Assembly (NCBI GenBank): GCA_014529385.2
Contig: CM043963.1
Span: forward strand, 93,057,912-93,121,911
Source: Adiantum capillus-veneris
Taxonomy: Eukaryota; Streptophyta; Polypodiopsida; Polypodiales; Pteridaceae
Direction of reading: 5' to 3'
Length of the DNA: 64,000 nt
Shown here: one piece after another, positions 44,595 through 56,281 of the stretch
How positions within the stretch are numbered: the first letter of the stretch is position 1
Layout of the letters: the number at the start of each line of letters is the position of its first letter
Notes under the pieces: model-generated
The model's database searches: none
Seen by the model: only the letters and a program-made list of their open reading frames with translations
Told to the model about the DNA's origin: nothing
Made by a program: the position numbers and the translations under genes

Positions 44595-45690
44595 ACAACG
44601 CAGAAACCAACTCTTAGCCCTGCCACTCAAGCCATAGTCCCTGAGATATTGCCTCTTAAGGAAATAAAACCCAAAACATTGCATGTCCAAGAGGTTGAAG
44701 CATATGTCCCCATAACCCAACTCTCTAGAGCTTCAACTGATGTAGTTGAAATAAAGCTTGAGACACAGAACACCCATCCCAATATAACAAAGAAAACATA
44801 CAAGTGGGTCGCTAAAGCTTCTTTAGTGACCATAGCTAGTGCTAAAAGACAAGAGCTTGGTAAGAGACGTCCCATTCGCCCCAAGAAATGTAAAGAAACG
44901 TTGCGTTGGATTCCTAAAAAACTATTGGAAGCCCAAGGCTACTATAAAGGAAATGATCAAATCTGGGTGCCAAAACATAGATTGTGTTCTTACTTGTCAC
45001 CTAACCCATGTGACTCAATCCTGTGGCTCCAAAACAAATTGAAGATCGCGGAAAGGAAAAAATCATGGAATGCTACACACCTTCTCCATAGCTAGTTTGG
45101 GTACCAAAGAAAGAACGATTTGTTCCACCTAGCTCAGGAACAGGGAAATCAAATGAAGCTTCTTGCTCTTCGTGTAGTTCCTATACAAAAATAGAAGCTT
45201 CGACACAACCTCCACCTACCATTATACATATCCATACAAGCAAGAAAGAGTTTGCACCTCCCGTTGTAAGTTTACCACCTACAACAATGCTGCAAATAAA
45301 ATCATGGGAGAGTACCTTACCACCCTTGCAACTAGATGAAACGCATATAGGGCGGTCAAAAAATATTGGTTAAAGCCTTCACCCATAACAACTTGGAACA
45401 ATTGGTTTCAAAAGGTGACGACATCATTCCAAAAGGTATGATCTACCCAAGGAAGGGGGGAGTGTTTGCTGACATCCATCATTCACTTGCTTCCCTCTCA
45501 ACCTTCCTCCCTGACCTCTCAATCTCCAATCTTAGAGAATGTATATATAAGCCTTATACTCACAAAAACAAGATAAAAAAGTAAAAGAGCAAGAGCCATA
45601 ACCAAAAATCATAAAAACACATTATGCACAAGAACACGACCCTTGTAATATTTGCACTCTAACCATCATCTATTTGCATGTACAGATATG
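44595..45690 (+). mobile_element. Probable nested copia 3' end
   Basis: Not integrase, although it lies where integrase should be. An open frame at 44649-45095 encodes a basic 148-residue segment with LRWIPKKLLEAQGYYKGNDQ then IWVPK, unassigned. At 45372-45460 HNNLEQLVSK and GMIYPRKGGV resemble the last residues of copia RNase H, followed by a purine tract aaggaaggggggag (45449-45462) and tgtttgctgacatcc, the usual start of a copia LTR. A TATA motif lies at 45543-45549. LTR end not fixed. This is inference from layout and short motifs. Confidence 0.4.
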
Positions 45691-46100
45691 GCTAGTACGC
45701 TAGAGTCATCCACTCTTGCCTTGGGTGAGAGGTACCCTCGTTACTTTCCGAAAATGTTTCACATGGTCTTTCCGGTGCTTGCCTGTGAATGGGATTTGGT
45801 AGGTACGCTAGCATGTGAGAGGAATTTTGAGGAGTTAGAATGGCTGATACGTCTTTTGACCACAACTGATCCATACTTAGTAGAGACCAAGATGACTATA
45901 GGCATCTAGTGACCTTCTTAGTAAACATTGGTGCCTCTGATGATGAAGAAGATTTACATGATTATACGGATGGGACATATGGTCTCACGGATGATGACTT
46001 TGTTTTTCTCGACGACGAGGATAGTGGTTTAGCCTTAGGGTTCCCCCCTAATCTCTACAATATCCTATTCCCTTGAATCTCTAGGGGGAGTGCAAATAAT
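45691..46100 (+). other. Unassigned acidic reading frame inside E2
   Basis: Frame 45652-45909 (with an ATG at 45688) encodes LGERYPRYFPKMFHMVFPVL and is followed, after a stop, by an acidic stretch (DDEEDLHDY). No family recognised. A second purine-rich tctagggggag motif at 46079-46089 could be another LTR edge. Confidence 0.3.
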
Positions 46101-47437
46101 TAGGTTAGGGTTCCTTATGTTTTTTAATTGTGTTCAATACGTGTTGGTACCTTTTCCCACTGATGTGCCTCCTAGAGGTATTATTTGTGTTTCTTAGTGT
46201 GTACAAGAACGTGTTGCTGTTGTTAGGATTTGGACCTTCATGGAATCTTTCTCTCGTTCACACTTCAAATCAAGCACAACCATCAACACAAACATGTGTT
46301 TTTGGTCCATTAGCATTGCCCCTTATCTTTTTTCATCCATGTTTGTCTGCTTTAATTGTAATTGGTAGCATAATATTCAACACATTTGCTTAGTATCAAA
46401 CATTAAATTCAATGTAATTTTTTGTCATAATCACTTGTCTAGGTTTAAAAATCAAGCAGTCTGACTAAGCTAGTTTGACCAAGCTAGGCGTTAGAGATCT
46501 TCTCTTAATACCATGGGGAATGCCTTCCTAATAATCAATGGTTACTTAGGTTCTTAATCCGATTTAGGTAGCATTGTGTGAAATGTACTAGGGCTTTCTA
46601 GTGGGCTTAGTCCCTATTGACCTTTAGCTTAAGTATTATAAAGGGAGTTTACTAATGTGATGAGCCTGGGAAGGGTAACAATGTTATATGACCCCCCAAA
46701 GTTACAAAATTAAAATGCTGAAAACGTACAAAAGAATAATCAAAGTGCCACAATGTAAAATCTTAGCTGGAAGAGAAATCTCAGCTTGATTTGGTGCTTC
46801 ACTCACATGTATCGCCTATGGTACTAGAGCCTTAGAGGTTCCCATTGTGGGCGCTTTTACTTGAAAAGCAAAAAACCCAAGGCATACAAAATAAGCACAC
46901 ACATCGAAATCGAAACAATGTGAAAAGACTTTGGGGGGTCAAAGAAAAGTAAATAAGTCAGGTGATGATTTCATGAGAATTCCTTTTATTGTAGCTTAAC
47001 TATGAGGTCTTCTAGGTATAGCCTCTAGTCACCCCTCGAACATGAAATACTTGGCTCTCACGATTAAACAACTTAATTGACTAGAGAAAATTGAGAAGCA
47101 TGCCCATGGTATTAATAGTTGATCTTTAGTGTCTTTCGACCGTTAAATTAGCGACCCTAGACTTGTTTAATTTTTTAAATCTTTACAACTGTTTATGCGT
47201 TTGATTATATTGCAATTTAATGTTTATTGCTGACAAATGGTTTAAAATTCTGTTACCAATCAAATTGTCTGCCTACAACTGCATGTGCTTTTTAATTGTA
47301 TATGAGAATGCAATTAATGTGCCAATGTTGTTTGATTTTGCAGTGACTAAAGAAGGCTAAGGACATTCATCTCAAATGCTCTTCCACCTCGATGAACGAG
47401 CTTCAACTCAATAGCTTCCGAGGACGGAATCTACATC
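46101..47437 (+). other. E2 3' region, no gene recognised
   Basis: Mostly non-coding. 46560-46640 (cctattgacctttagcttaa, then attataaagg) looks like LTR promoter sequence. The last 50 bases before the polypurine tract may be the tail of an element reading frame. Confidence 0.45.
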
Positions 47438-47448
47438 AGGAAGGGGGG
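47438..47448 (+). other. E2 polypurine tract
   Basis: aggaagggggg, two bases before the 3' LTR start; the plus-strand primer site. Confidence 0.85.
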
Positions 47449-47450
47449 CA

Positions 47451-47761
47451 TGTTAACCCTCACACACATTCCTATCACCTAAGATGGACGCCGTATTATT
47501 TATTTGGTAGAGTTAGGTACCGGGCTTGTCAGTCCAATAGGAAAAGGGTAAGAGTGATCGCCGATGAGAGGCGCACTCTAACTGGAACATTCAAGGGATT
47601 AGTTGGCTAAGCATGGGCGCCCAAGTGTGAATGGGGCGAGCTCATATAAAAGTCAACTAAACCTAAAATTCATTCATTCTTTCATTTATGCAATTGAAGA
47701 GTGCTCTTGCTCCATCTCCATCTTCTTCTTCTTCTTCATCTCTTTGTGTGTGTGTGTATGC

Positions 47762-47853
<92 letters not shown>

Positions 47854-48086
47854 TAGCGATCGAGCATTGCGATGATGGCATGAGGGCGGCGAAGCGGTTG
47901 AGCGGCGGATCCTTCTTCTTCGCGGCGAGGAATCCTCCACGACAGCAAGCGTAGAGCGGTGAGTGACACACCATCGCCATCTTTGAGCTTACTAGTTTAG
48001 GCTAGTTGCGTGCTTGGAGCCATTTGTGGCTCGCACACAGTATATCGGCAAGTTCCTGGCATTGACATGTGCGACAGACGCGCACA
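47451..48086 (+). repeat. E2 3' LTR
   Basis: 636 bases against 584 in the 5' LTR, the difference being mostly the (GA)n tract (47764-47850, 87 bases). TATA motif at about 47645-47651. It ends gcgcaca; one CA more than the 5' copy. Followed by tatat. Confidence 0.9.
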
Positions 48087-48133
48087 TATATTTAATCCTC
48101 TCTCTCTCTCTCTCTCTCTCTTTTACAAACAGT

Positions 48134-48283
48134 ATATGGCTGGCTTGGGGCTGAGTGCAAGGAAGACCGGATCCACTTTGATTTTGTCAGCAAGGTCATA
48201 TCAAATGTGAAGAGGGGCAAGAGGCTTACCTTGTTCCTAAGGACTCATGTTGCGGATGTTGAGAATGCCATTCAAGTCTTTGG
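48134..48283 (+). pseudogene. Possible orphan exon next to E2
   Basis: A (CT)n-rich tract and acaaacag acceptor-like site precede a 150-base open segment encoding VYGWLGAECKEDRIHFDFVS then KVISNVKRGKRLTLFLRTHV, followed by ADVENAIQVFG and a gtatgtg donor-like site. The amino-acid composition and splice context look like a real plant exon, but I do not recognise the protein and see no neighbouring exons. Confidence 0.35.
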
Positions 48284-49014
48284 GGTATGTGTCACTTTTG
48301 GGGAGGTTTTTGAGGCTTCTTACGTTGTTGGTAGCTTTGTGCTTTCCTACCAACATCAGTATCTTCCTGTATGCTTTTGTGTTGTATTACGCACTAGTGG
48401 ATTTTGTGCCATACGTGCTTCTTGTACCATTGCAATCCCTATGAAGGCATAGATGTGGATAACTTGGGACTCTGTTTTGAAGAGTATGTGGGTAGTGTTA
48501 TGCATGAAATTGATCTTTTGTGATGATTGCATTGCTTGATTAACAAAAAATGTGTTTTTTTGAGCATATAGCTAGAGAAAATATCCAGATTGTTAAAAGA
48601 GATAATTTCGTAAAGGGCTCGAGGGGTGCACTATGTATTTATGTTAATGTATAATGTGAGTTTGAAAGGAGGGGTTTTAAAATGAAAACAAATTAGGAAA
48701 TTTAATAGAGATAAATTGAAATAAGGGGTTTTTATAGTCAATTTTGGAGAAAGATCCTAAAATAAGGGTCATTTGATTCATTTAGACATGTTAAAAGAGG
48801 GGTTTTTTTAATACCCCCGTGAATGCACATTATATAGGGGGTGCTGAATAGTGAACCCCCCAAGGTAAAGGGATTGAAGGAGGACCAAGGTCCTACCATG
48901 TCAAATACCATTAATATGTTGAGCAGGATGATACTACTAAGAATTTAGACACAACTAGGGATAGACAATGAGGGACTGATGTGGAGGGTAGGACAAAGAT
49001 AAAAGAGAGAGTCT
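48284..49014. other. Non-coding stretch
   Basis: No gene recognised. AT-rich, with aggggttttt motifs repeated near 48670, 48725 and 48800. Confidence 0.45.
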
Positions 49015-49260
49015 TTGAGAATGATAGACTTGGATGAAGACATGACGCATGTAGGTGACAACACTCACGCAAAGGCCATTGATGATGTGATGCCAATTAT
49101 TGATGAGCCTAAGGATATTGATGATGTGATGCCAATTGCTGATGTGGCCAAGTCTGCTGATGAAGTGGTGCCAATTTTTAAAGAGACCAAGCCTATTGAT
49201 GAAGAGATGCCAATTGTTGATGAGGCAAAGGCACAAAGATGCGAAGGAGGAGGAGGATGA
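49015..49260 (+). CDS. Short acidic repeat ORF, unknown
   Basis: An 81-residue frame made largely of four tandem 13-residue units (49077-49232): IDDVMPIIDEPKD, IDDVMPIADVAKS, ADEVVPIFKETKP, IDEEMPIVDEAKA. The unit length of 39 bases and substitutions that keep the acidic-hydrophobic pattern suggest a once-coding minisatellite. No start context, splice structure or family recognised; it might be a fragment of a larger gene, with the next frame continuing to 49393 in Lys-rich sequence. Confidence 0.35.
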   Translation: MRMIDLDEDMTHVGDNTHAKAIDDVMPIIDEPKDIDDVMPIADVAKSADEVVPIFKETKPIDEEMPIVDEAKAQRCEGGGG

Positions 49261-50610
49261 TGTAAAGCACTATCATACAAGAAAGGCTAAAAAAAAGGAG
49301 GGAAGTAATGCCAAAAATGGGGGGAGCACAAGGGATGCCAAGAAGGGAAAAGATGGTGCCAAAGAGGGTTTCTACGATAGGCCGCTAAGATGAAGGGTTG
49401 GATGCCAAAGGGAAGATAGAGAGATAGGAGGAAGTTCAAAGGGACGTACTTGTGCATAGAATACAACTTCTGTGGTAGACAAAGATACAAATCATTGCAT
49501 TTTTTTTCCGAGAAAGAATCATTGTATATATTCAACCACTCTATTTGAGCTTTTGTGTGAAATGAAAGAAGCACCCTACATGCTGTAGTTTGAAGCTATC
49601 TCCCTGCAAAATTTAGCTATTTGACAACAACTCATACTTAGGCCTATGGTTTCATGAATCAAACACATTTTTGTTGTGTTTTCTTTGCCTGCACATCGTG
49701 GGTTGAAGCTACGTGCCTGTGAGATTTAGCTATTATGACAACGATTCTTACTTAGGCCTATGATTTACATGAATCAAATGCAGTTTCTTTTTGTTATCTT
49801 TGCCTTCTATATTTGGTCCAGCTTTGTATTGTAATTTATGTTGTCTTTCTTACAAGGTTTTGGTAGAGGATTTTGCTACTATTGTATAGAACCAACTGCT
49901 ATTATAATAGTTGATATGTTCAATGTTAGTACATCTAGATAATTAGGTACTTGTAGTACCCAATTGACTAGTGGTATCAAATTGGTACTATCCAAAATGC
50001 TATTTTGGTAGTGGTACGTTTCTATCTTTAGCATTGTATTACCAAATTGAAACTACTTGGTTCCAATTTGATTTTGAGTAGTCCTAGATTGGTAAATTGG
50101 TTGTTTCAATTTGGTAACGTGTTATATGGTATTGTTCTACATTTTATCTAGGGCTATATATTCCTATATTTTAACAATGTGCATCCATGGTTTTTGTATT
50201 CACATTTCTTATGAAAGTTATGTCCCTTCCTTCACTCATTTGGACTTTGGGTACTATAGCAAGGCACCGTTGGTGGCTAGACTAGCAATCACTATCCACA
50301 GAGCTCCCCCAAGATGAGAGATGGCTGTAAGTCACATGCGTCATGCCATTTGGATGCATTTTAGTGTTTTGTTTATCTTATGACTATGCCAGAATGCTAG
50401 TTGCGTTGCATATATTCAATCAAATAACTGAAAAAATCCATATAATTGTGTGTTCTTGAACTATACACGAATAAATGAATAAATTGCTAGTTTCAATCAA
50501 TAAACTTATTGTTCAATTACCCATAGCTATATAAATGCAAAAAATGCCAATCAATTATGCTTTTGATCAATATTCTATAGCTCTCTCTCTTACACACACT
50601 TGTCGCCTAC
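49261..50610. other. Non-coding stretch with one old duplication
   Basis: No gene recognised. A diverged direct repeat lies at about 49588-49690 and 49703-49805 (gaagctatctccctgcaaaa ... cttaggcctatg). Confidence 0.45.
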
Positions 50611-50612
50611 AA

Positions 50613-50960
<348 letters not shown>

Positions 50961-51756
50961 CACTCTCTCTATCTACTTATAGTCTCTCTGTAGCTTACGA
51001 TCACACCTTCTCTCTAGATTTTGATCACATACCCTCTCTCTAGCTACATGTAGGAGATTAATTACACTTAAAACTATATATATTTTTTCAAACTATGTGT
51101 TCTTGTATGCCTCTTTGATGTGTTTTTGATATGTCCTACTGGCATATGGGGTGTGTAGAGTAGATAGACACTATCTGCAAGGTTTGATGCACCATTTGGT
51201 GCATCATATCATATAGGTAGTTTAGGGAGTTGGGATTTAGAAATTATTGGGGGTTGTTTTGAGTCGATACATTGTCTTACTCCCACAATAATTTAAGGAA
51301 AAATAGATGACACGCCTTCTGTTTGACTCACAACTCCTACTTGAGTTGTTGTCTTAGGAGACCATAGATAGCATGCATGTTGTTTAATTTTCCCATTGCC
51401 TTTCCTACCTTTTGTAGTGCTTTTCAGGCTTAGCATAACTCCAACATATTGTGAGCTATCAAATTACATGTTTCTCTCTTCCTTCAAATCCTTGGCATAG
51501 CCATGTTTCTTACCAATAGAGAAACAATATCGCTACTTATGTGGCGACTTGCTTTCAATGTAACCTTTCTCAAAGTTTGGATCGAAAGTTACTCCCTTGA
51601 TCTTACAATGGGATTAAAACCCCTTGCATTCAATCATGGTAGTGGCTTAGGTACTTACAAAACAGGCAAGATTACATGCTATATCATTGTTTTACTATTC
51701 ATGTTTGCTTGCTTTATGCTCACAATGATTTGGTTTCAATGTAATTTTGGATCCAT
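50961..51756. other. Non-coding stretch
   Basis: No gene recognised. CT-rich patches continue to about 51045; the open frame 51503-51856 ends in a GA repeat and has no signature. Confidence 0.4.
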
Positions 51757-51798
51757 GACAAATGCAAAGGCCATGGCGAGAGAGAAACCAAGCAACAA

Positions 51799-51843
<45 letters not shown>

Positions 51844-52007
51844 TTTGACACACTAAAAAAAACTCTCTCTTGATTGATTAAAAAAGATACAATATAAGGC
51901 TACTTTGCCATGCAAACTTACCATGCGAACTCAAGGTTTTAACTGTATGCTTTAGGAGAGCATTCTCACAGGTAGACATTTACTAGACTCGGGCTTGACA
52001 CCTAACA
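51757..52007 (-). repeat. Probable 3' LTR of minus-strand copia element
   Basis: On the minus strand it begins tgttaggtgtcaagcccgag directly after a gaggggggt purine tract (52008-52016), has a TATA-like cttatattgt and contains a (GA/CT)n at about 51804-51838. The far end (tttgtca) is a guess. Confidence 0.5.
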
Positions 52008-52277
52008 ACCCCCCTCAAGCCTAAACCAATGACTATGGACTTGATACATACCATGGCAGAGTTCAATCACCTGAAACTATAAGAAGAAGTTCCCCCCTTG
52101 ACAATAACATAGGTGTGTCTGTGCACTTCCCTCAAACAACCATCAGTGTGAGACTACAAGAACTTAGAACCAAACATAAAGGGCGGCCTTACCACCACTA
52201 ATGTGTGGTAGTGTCTATAACCGGTACATTTTATTGACAAATGACTAACATAAAAACAACATAAAACAAACTAAAAA

Positions 52278-53088
52278 CTATAGGACATCACTATCTACGA
52301 GAAGCATTGGTGCTTCACCATCTTCATCACTTTCAACCATGTTGATCTGTCGTTTATTCTTCTTAAAACACTTATCCAAAGGATGATTGGTCTTTCTACA
52401 GTGGATGCAAGGAGTTTTGCTGAAACAATCCTTGGTTTGATGATTGCTGCGGCCACATATTACACAAGGTCTAGTGCTGGTAGTAGACCTGGTTGAAATT
52501 GCAGTCCTCGTTGAATTTGCAGTCAAAGTGCAACCACAAGCTACATATGCAGTAGGTACGTCAGAACTAATACATGGTACTCATTTCTCTTCTTCCTGCA
52601 ATGAATTAACAATACCATCCAAAGAAGGCAGCGGATCCTTCTCCTTTTAAATAGTGACAATTTACAAAATTTTGCAAGTAGGTTATTAAGAAAAACAGCT
52701 ATAAGATCTTCATATGGGACAGGGGCTTCAACATAAATCAGCTGAGTGCGGATGCTTTTCAATCTGTTAGCTAAAGCTGCAATATTCTCTTCATCATGCA
52801 TATAAAGAGAATACAACTCCATTTAATTAGGATTATTTTGGAGTATTTGGCTTTAGGACCAAACACTTTCTCTAGTTCCATCCAAGCAGCGTTTGCACAT
52901 TGCACGTCATCCAGATAATGAATAAAATTATACTCAAGAGATGTCAAAATAAAAACTAATGCTTGCTCATCCTTGTGTTGTTTCTCGGCAGATAGCACTC
53001 TTGCAATAGCAACAGATATGCCAGCTTCGTGTGCTGATAGAGGCTTGACTATGCTCCAGAGATTCTTGCGCATTAGATCACCCACCAT
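52278..53088 (-). pseudogene. Copia gag, minus strand, broken
   Basis: Reading right to left: frame 53088-52771 has NLWSIVKPLSAHEA and DEQALVFILTSLEYNFIHYL, then WMELEKVFG; frame 52822-52541 continues MELYSLYMHDEENIAALANR then LKSIRTQL. After another shift, 52526-52278 carries two canonical zinc knuckles, CVICGRSNHQTKDC and CIHCRKTNHPLDKC. This is the gag of a Ty1/copia element (UBN2-type core, then CCHC). Protease, integrase and RT are missing: 260 bases on, a purine tract and LTR follow, so pol was deleted. 52017-52277 holds no recognisable gene. Confidence 0.85.
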
Positions 53089-54610
53089 TAATTAGATCAT
53101 GCATCATTAGAGCTCGCACAGTGAGATCATGCATCATTATTGAGATGAGATTAAAGCTCTTGAGCTTAGATTTTTAATTATATATATAAGAGAGATTTTT
53201 TAAATAAAAAATTCTTTTTTTAGAGTAGTGGATCTGGTTGAATCAACAACGAAAGAAAATAAAAATATTGAGCTTGGGCCAAGACTTAGAGCTCTAAATC
53301 TAACGAGTTCGACTTCTCTGAAAGAAAAGAGCAAGCATAGCACATACTAAACAAGGGAGCTAGAGGCATGGCGAGTAGAGGTGAAGAAAAAAGTAGAAGG
53401 GCGTCTTCCTTTGGGGCAAACAAATGCGGGCAGCCTCCTTCCAGGTACTACTCATCCCTCTAGTTACTCCCTCTAGCCATGCACGGCGGCAAGCGCATGT
53501 TGCTTGAATGTGTTAGTGAGCGATGAAAGCATCCCAACTCTGGTCTTGTGCTTACGTGGTGTCCACAAGAAAAGGGGTTGCAGATGCGCTCAGTGGCAGA
53601 TGAATTCAATTTGGCACACGGGACTACAGGTTCATGACAACTTGCTCATGGGCTCATGGGACTAGAGGTTCATATGCAGTACACAAAGAACTACCCGATG
53701 CAATTGGGGATCATGGGAGCAATAGAAGAAGTCCATTGAGGTGGGTTTGTCGATGCACAATAAGTGCATGTTGGTGAGCAGCAGTTTGGAGCAGTTTGTC
53801 ATAAGATATCAAGATATGCCAGGATAAGGTAGCTCTCATTGCTATGATGCCTACTTCAGTTTGTTACTTTACACATGGTCACTTTGAGTATGAGCCACAC
53901 ACCAAGATGGTTACTAGTGGTGCAAACCAACGGGCTCCAGTTTAGGCACCCAATGGAAGAGGTTGGCAGTTTAGGCAGAGGTTGGTGGGTAAGATGCACC
54001 CAATGGAAGAAGTTGGCAGTTTAGGCAAAGGTTGGGTATATTGACGTTTGAGCCACACCCGAATAGACTTTACAATTGAAGCTAGCCAACAAGGACCAGT
54101 TTGGGAAAAATTTCAAGAAATTCGATGAGAAATTTTTCATATTCATTTGTATACATATGTGGGTTGTATACAAATGATGCTCATCGGTGAGCACTAGTTA
54201 GAGATTATTAGAGAATAAACATGAGCCCACTAGTAGTGAAAAAAAAAGAGCCTAGTAGCAACGCATAGAAGCTCTTCTCACTTGCAATGGAGGGTGTCTT
54301 TGCTAGAACTTTGAGGCTTGTGTCACATCTGTTGGTTTGTGAAATGTCTCACAATTGGTGCTCGTCGGCAAGCACCAGTTGTGATAGTGCATATTTTGCT
54401 AGTAAAATCTCATGATGCATGGTCCATTGTTGCATGTGTGTTGTAGCCTAGGCAATGTGGTAGATTGGTCACTGTAGTGGCCCATTTGGCAACCCTCAAT
54501 GTAGGACCGCATCAAAGTGTTTTTTTTGCAAAATGGATCTGCTTTTTTTGGGATAATGATGAATATGATTCAATGATGACGTCATTATGAAGCAACCCTC
54601 AATGATCTTG
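53089..54610. other. Non-coding stretch
   Basis: No gene recognised. A duplicated block (cacccaatggaag..ttggcagtttaggca) at about 53945-54035, and a repeated gtgagcactagtt / ggcaagcaccagtt motif near 54190 and 54370. Confidence 0.45.
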
Positions 54611-54679
54611 GTCTCTCTCTCTCTCTCTCTCTCTACCCTCATCATCATTGATCTCTCGCTACCCCCTCTTGCTCTCTCT

Positions 54680-54774
54680 CCCTTAAAAGGGGTAGTAGTC
54701 AAACGACATAGAGGCAAAGGAAATTCTTGTATAATTTCCTCTGCGTGCCGTTTGGCTACAACCCTTTTAAAGGG
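54680..54774. repeat. Inverted repeat with about 42-bp arms
   Basis: Left arm 54680-54725 and right arm 54733-54774 pair with a few mismatches and gaps around a 7-base spacer (outer ends cccttaaaag and cttttaaaggg, inner ends gaaatt and aatttc). It is flanked by (CT)n at 54611-54634 and (GA)n at 54798-54879, so the fold could extend outward. Confidence 0.8.
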
Positions 54775-54795
54775 TTCTATAGAGCTTTTAATGAG

Positions 54796-54797
<2 letters not shown>

Positions 54798-54879
<82 letters not shown>
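54798..54879. repeat. (GA)n microsatellite
   Basis: About 41 GA units, followed by a gggtagagagaga patch and (TA)n at about 54908-54924. Confidence 0.96.
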
Positions 54880-54883
<4 letters not shown>

Positions 54884-55019
54884 ACAGGGGGTAGAGAGAG
54901 AGACAAAGTATATATATATATATAAATAAGGGTCCCCCAATATCAAAAAAATAAAAAATATTTTCAAAACATCATTTTAATTAAAAGCTAGTCGAAGCAT
55001 TTTAAATACATAAGTGAAA

Positions 55020-55743
55020 AGGATTTAAATTCTGAAGCCATGAAATCCATCAATTTGGCAATATTTAACGACACTTTTTGGGCTTCAGTCCCTTGACATG
55101 GGACTCGATGGGATCTCCATTTATTCAATAGGGTCAAGTAATTCCTTTGTAAACATTCTCTCCAACAAGAAGGGAGTACACCCACTTCCCAATGACTTAA
55201 AGTCACTTTCTTCTTGGATGACACTAGGTATGGCTAGTGGTCTGATGGACTTTGTGAGGTTGATTTTGCATAGGAAACACTGTTTCTATAATCGGGATTT
55301 GCCTAGGTGCTAGCTCTAGATCCCTTTGGGTCTCTTCTACAAAACTCATTAATTGCTTGACTCGATCAATCTCCTCTATAGGGTTTGGGTAAGTTCCTAT
55401 CTTCTTCTTGGGTCTTGGCCATTGTGGCTCATGACAATCTTCCTTGTTTGTTTCTTTCCTAGTGGTCGTTTTAGTCTCCATAGTCTCATTTGAGTCAAAA
55501 TCCTCTTCAATGTCGTTCATATACACGGGGTCATCACCAGTCCCTATGTTGGTCTTTGAACTGGGTATGACTTTGCTGTTTTTGGTGATCTTTCCTTCGT
55601 GTTTTCTTCTTCTTTTGAGATTGGGCAGTTGATGGTGTGTCTCTTTCTTTAAGAATATAATTTTGGTTTGGAGAATCGATCGTGTGAGTACATTTACTGG
55701 TACTACAGGTGTACTTTGTGATGCGGCTCCTAGGTAACCTCAA
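55020..55743 (-). pseudogene. E3 gag-protease linker
   Basis: Frames 55743-55534, 55526-55224 and 55224-54988 correspond to E2 41010-41660, in changing frames. Acidic-Lys-rich linker with RPKKKIGTYPNPIEEIDRVK and, at the end, NIAKLMDFMASEF. Truncated there. Confidence 0.75.
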
Positions 55744-56281
55744 TTAAGTTCAATGGCATGATCTTTGGTGCATTTGGATTATTCAGACATTGGGCAATCA
55801 AACAATCTATGCCACATCAATTACACATGAGTATCTGTGCTCGCTTCATTGGTTTGCATTAGTGTGGCATTCTTTTATAGTCTAATAGGACACTCGGATA
55901 CACGATGTGGACCCCCACACTCGTAGCATTGAAGAGGTGGTCTCTTGGAAGTCAAATTGATATTTTAGCCTCTTGCCACAAGATCAGCTACTTGATAGAC
56001 AGGTTTGACTTGTCCCCAATAGTCCTCCATGTAGTATTGTGGAATTTATTCAAGTGCATCAATCCCATAGGCAATATTAGGGTCTAACTCATCCTTGAAA
56101 TCCACACAAGCAATAGATGACTCACAACCCACTTGATTCACACAAGTGATTCTTGGATGTGGGGGTTGTGATCCTAGCGCATAGGAGGTAGTAACGGTGT
56201 TGTTTGAACAACATTTTGGGCCCTAGGGACCATGTGTTGTGACGGTTGTTCAAGAGGTGGGTCTAGCATCAATGCAGGCAC
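55744..56281 (-). pseudogene. E3 gag C-terminal knuckle region, broken
   Basis: Corresponds to E2 40380-41000. The knuckle equivalents are visible on the minus strand around 55902-55930 (gagtgtgggggtccac) and 55790-55820 but in interrupted frames. Confidence 0.65.

Larger units (their letters stand above)
36511..48086 (+). mobile_element. Structurally complete Ty3/gypsy retrotransposon (E2)
   Basis: About 11.6 kb with LTRs at 36511-37094 and 47451-48086, a tRNA-Asp-type primer site, gag, protease, RT, the start of integrase, a polypurine tract and a 5-base direct repeat tatat on both sides (36506-36510 and 48087-48091). Both LTRs begin tgttaaccctcac and end in CA. LTRs differ at roughly 25-30 positions outside the GA tract, so the insertion is old. 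RNase H and most of integrase are deleted, every frame is broken, and a probable copia 3' end is nested in the 3' half. The lineage is probably OTA (Athila/Tat-like), from the primer site and RT motifs; that is inference. Confidence 0.92.

Noticed and set aside
47603-47980. Open frames of Arg-Glu or Ser-Leu repeats in both E2 LTRs
   Set aside because: Translations of the (GA)n tract inside the LTR; the LTR is non-coding.
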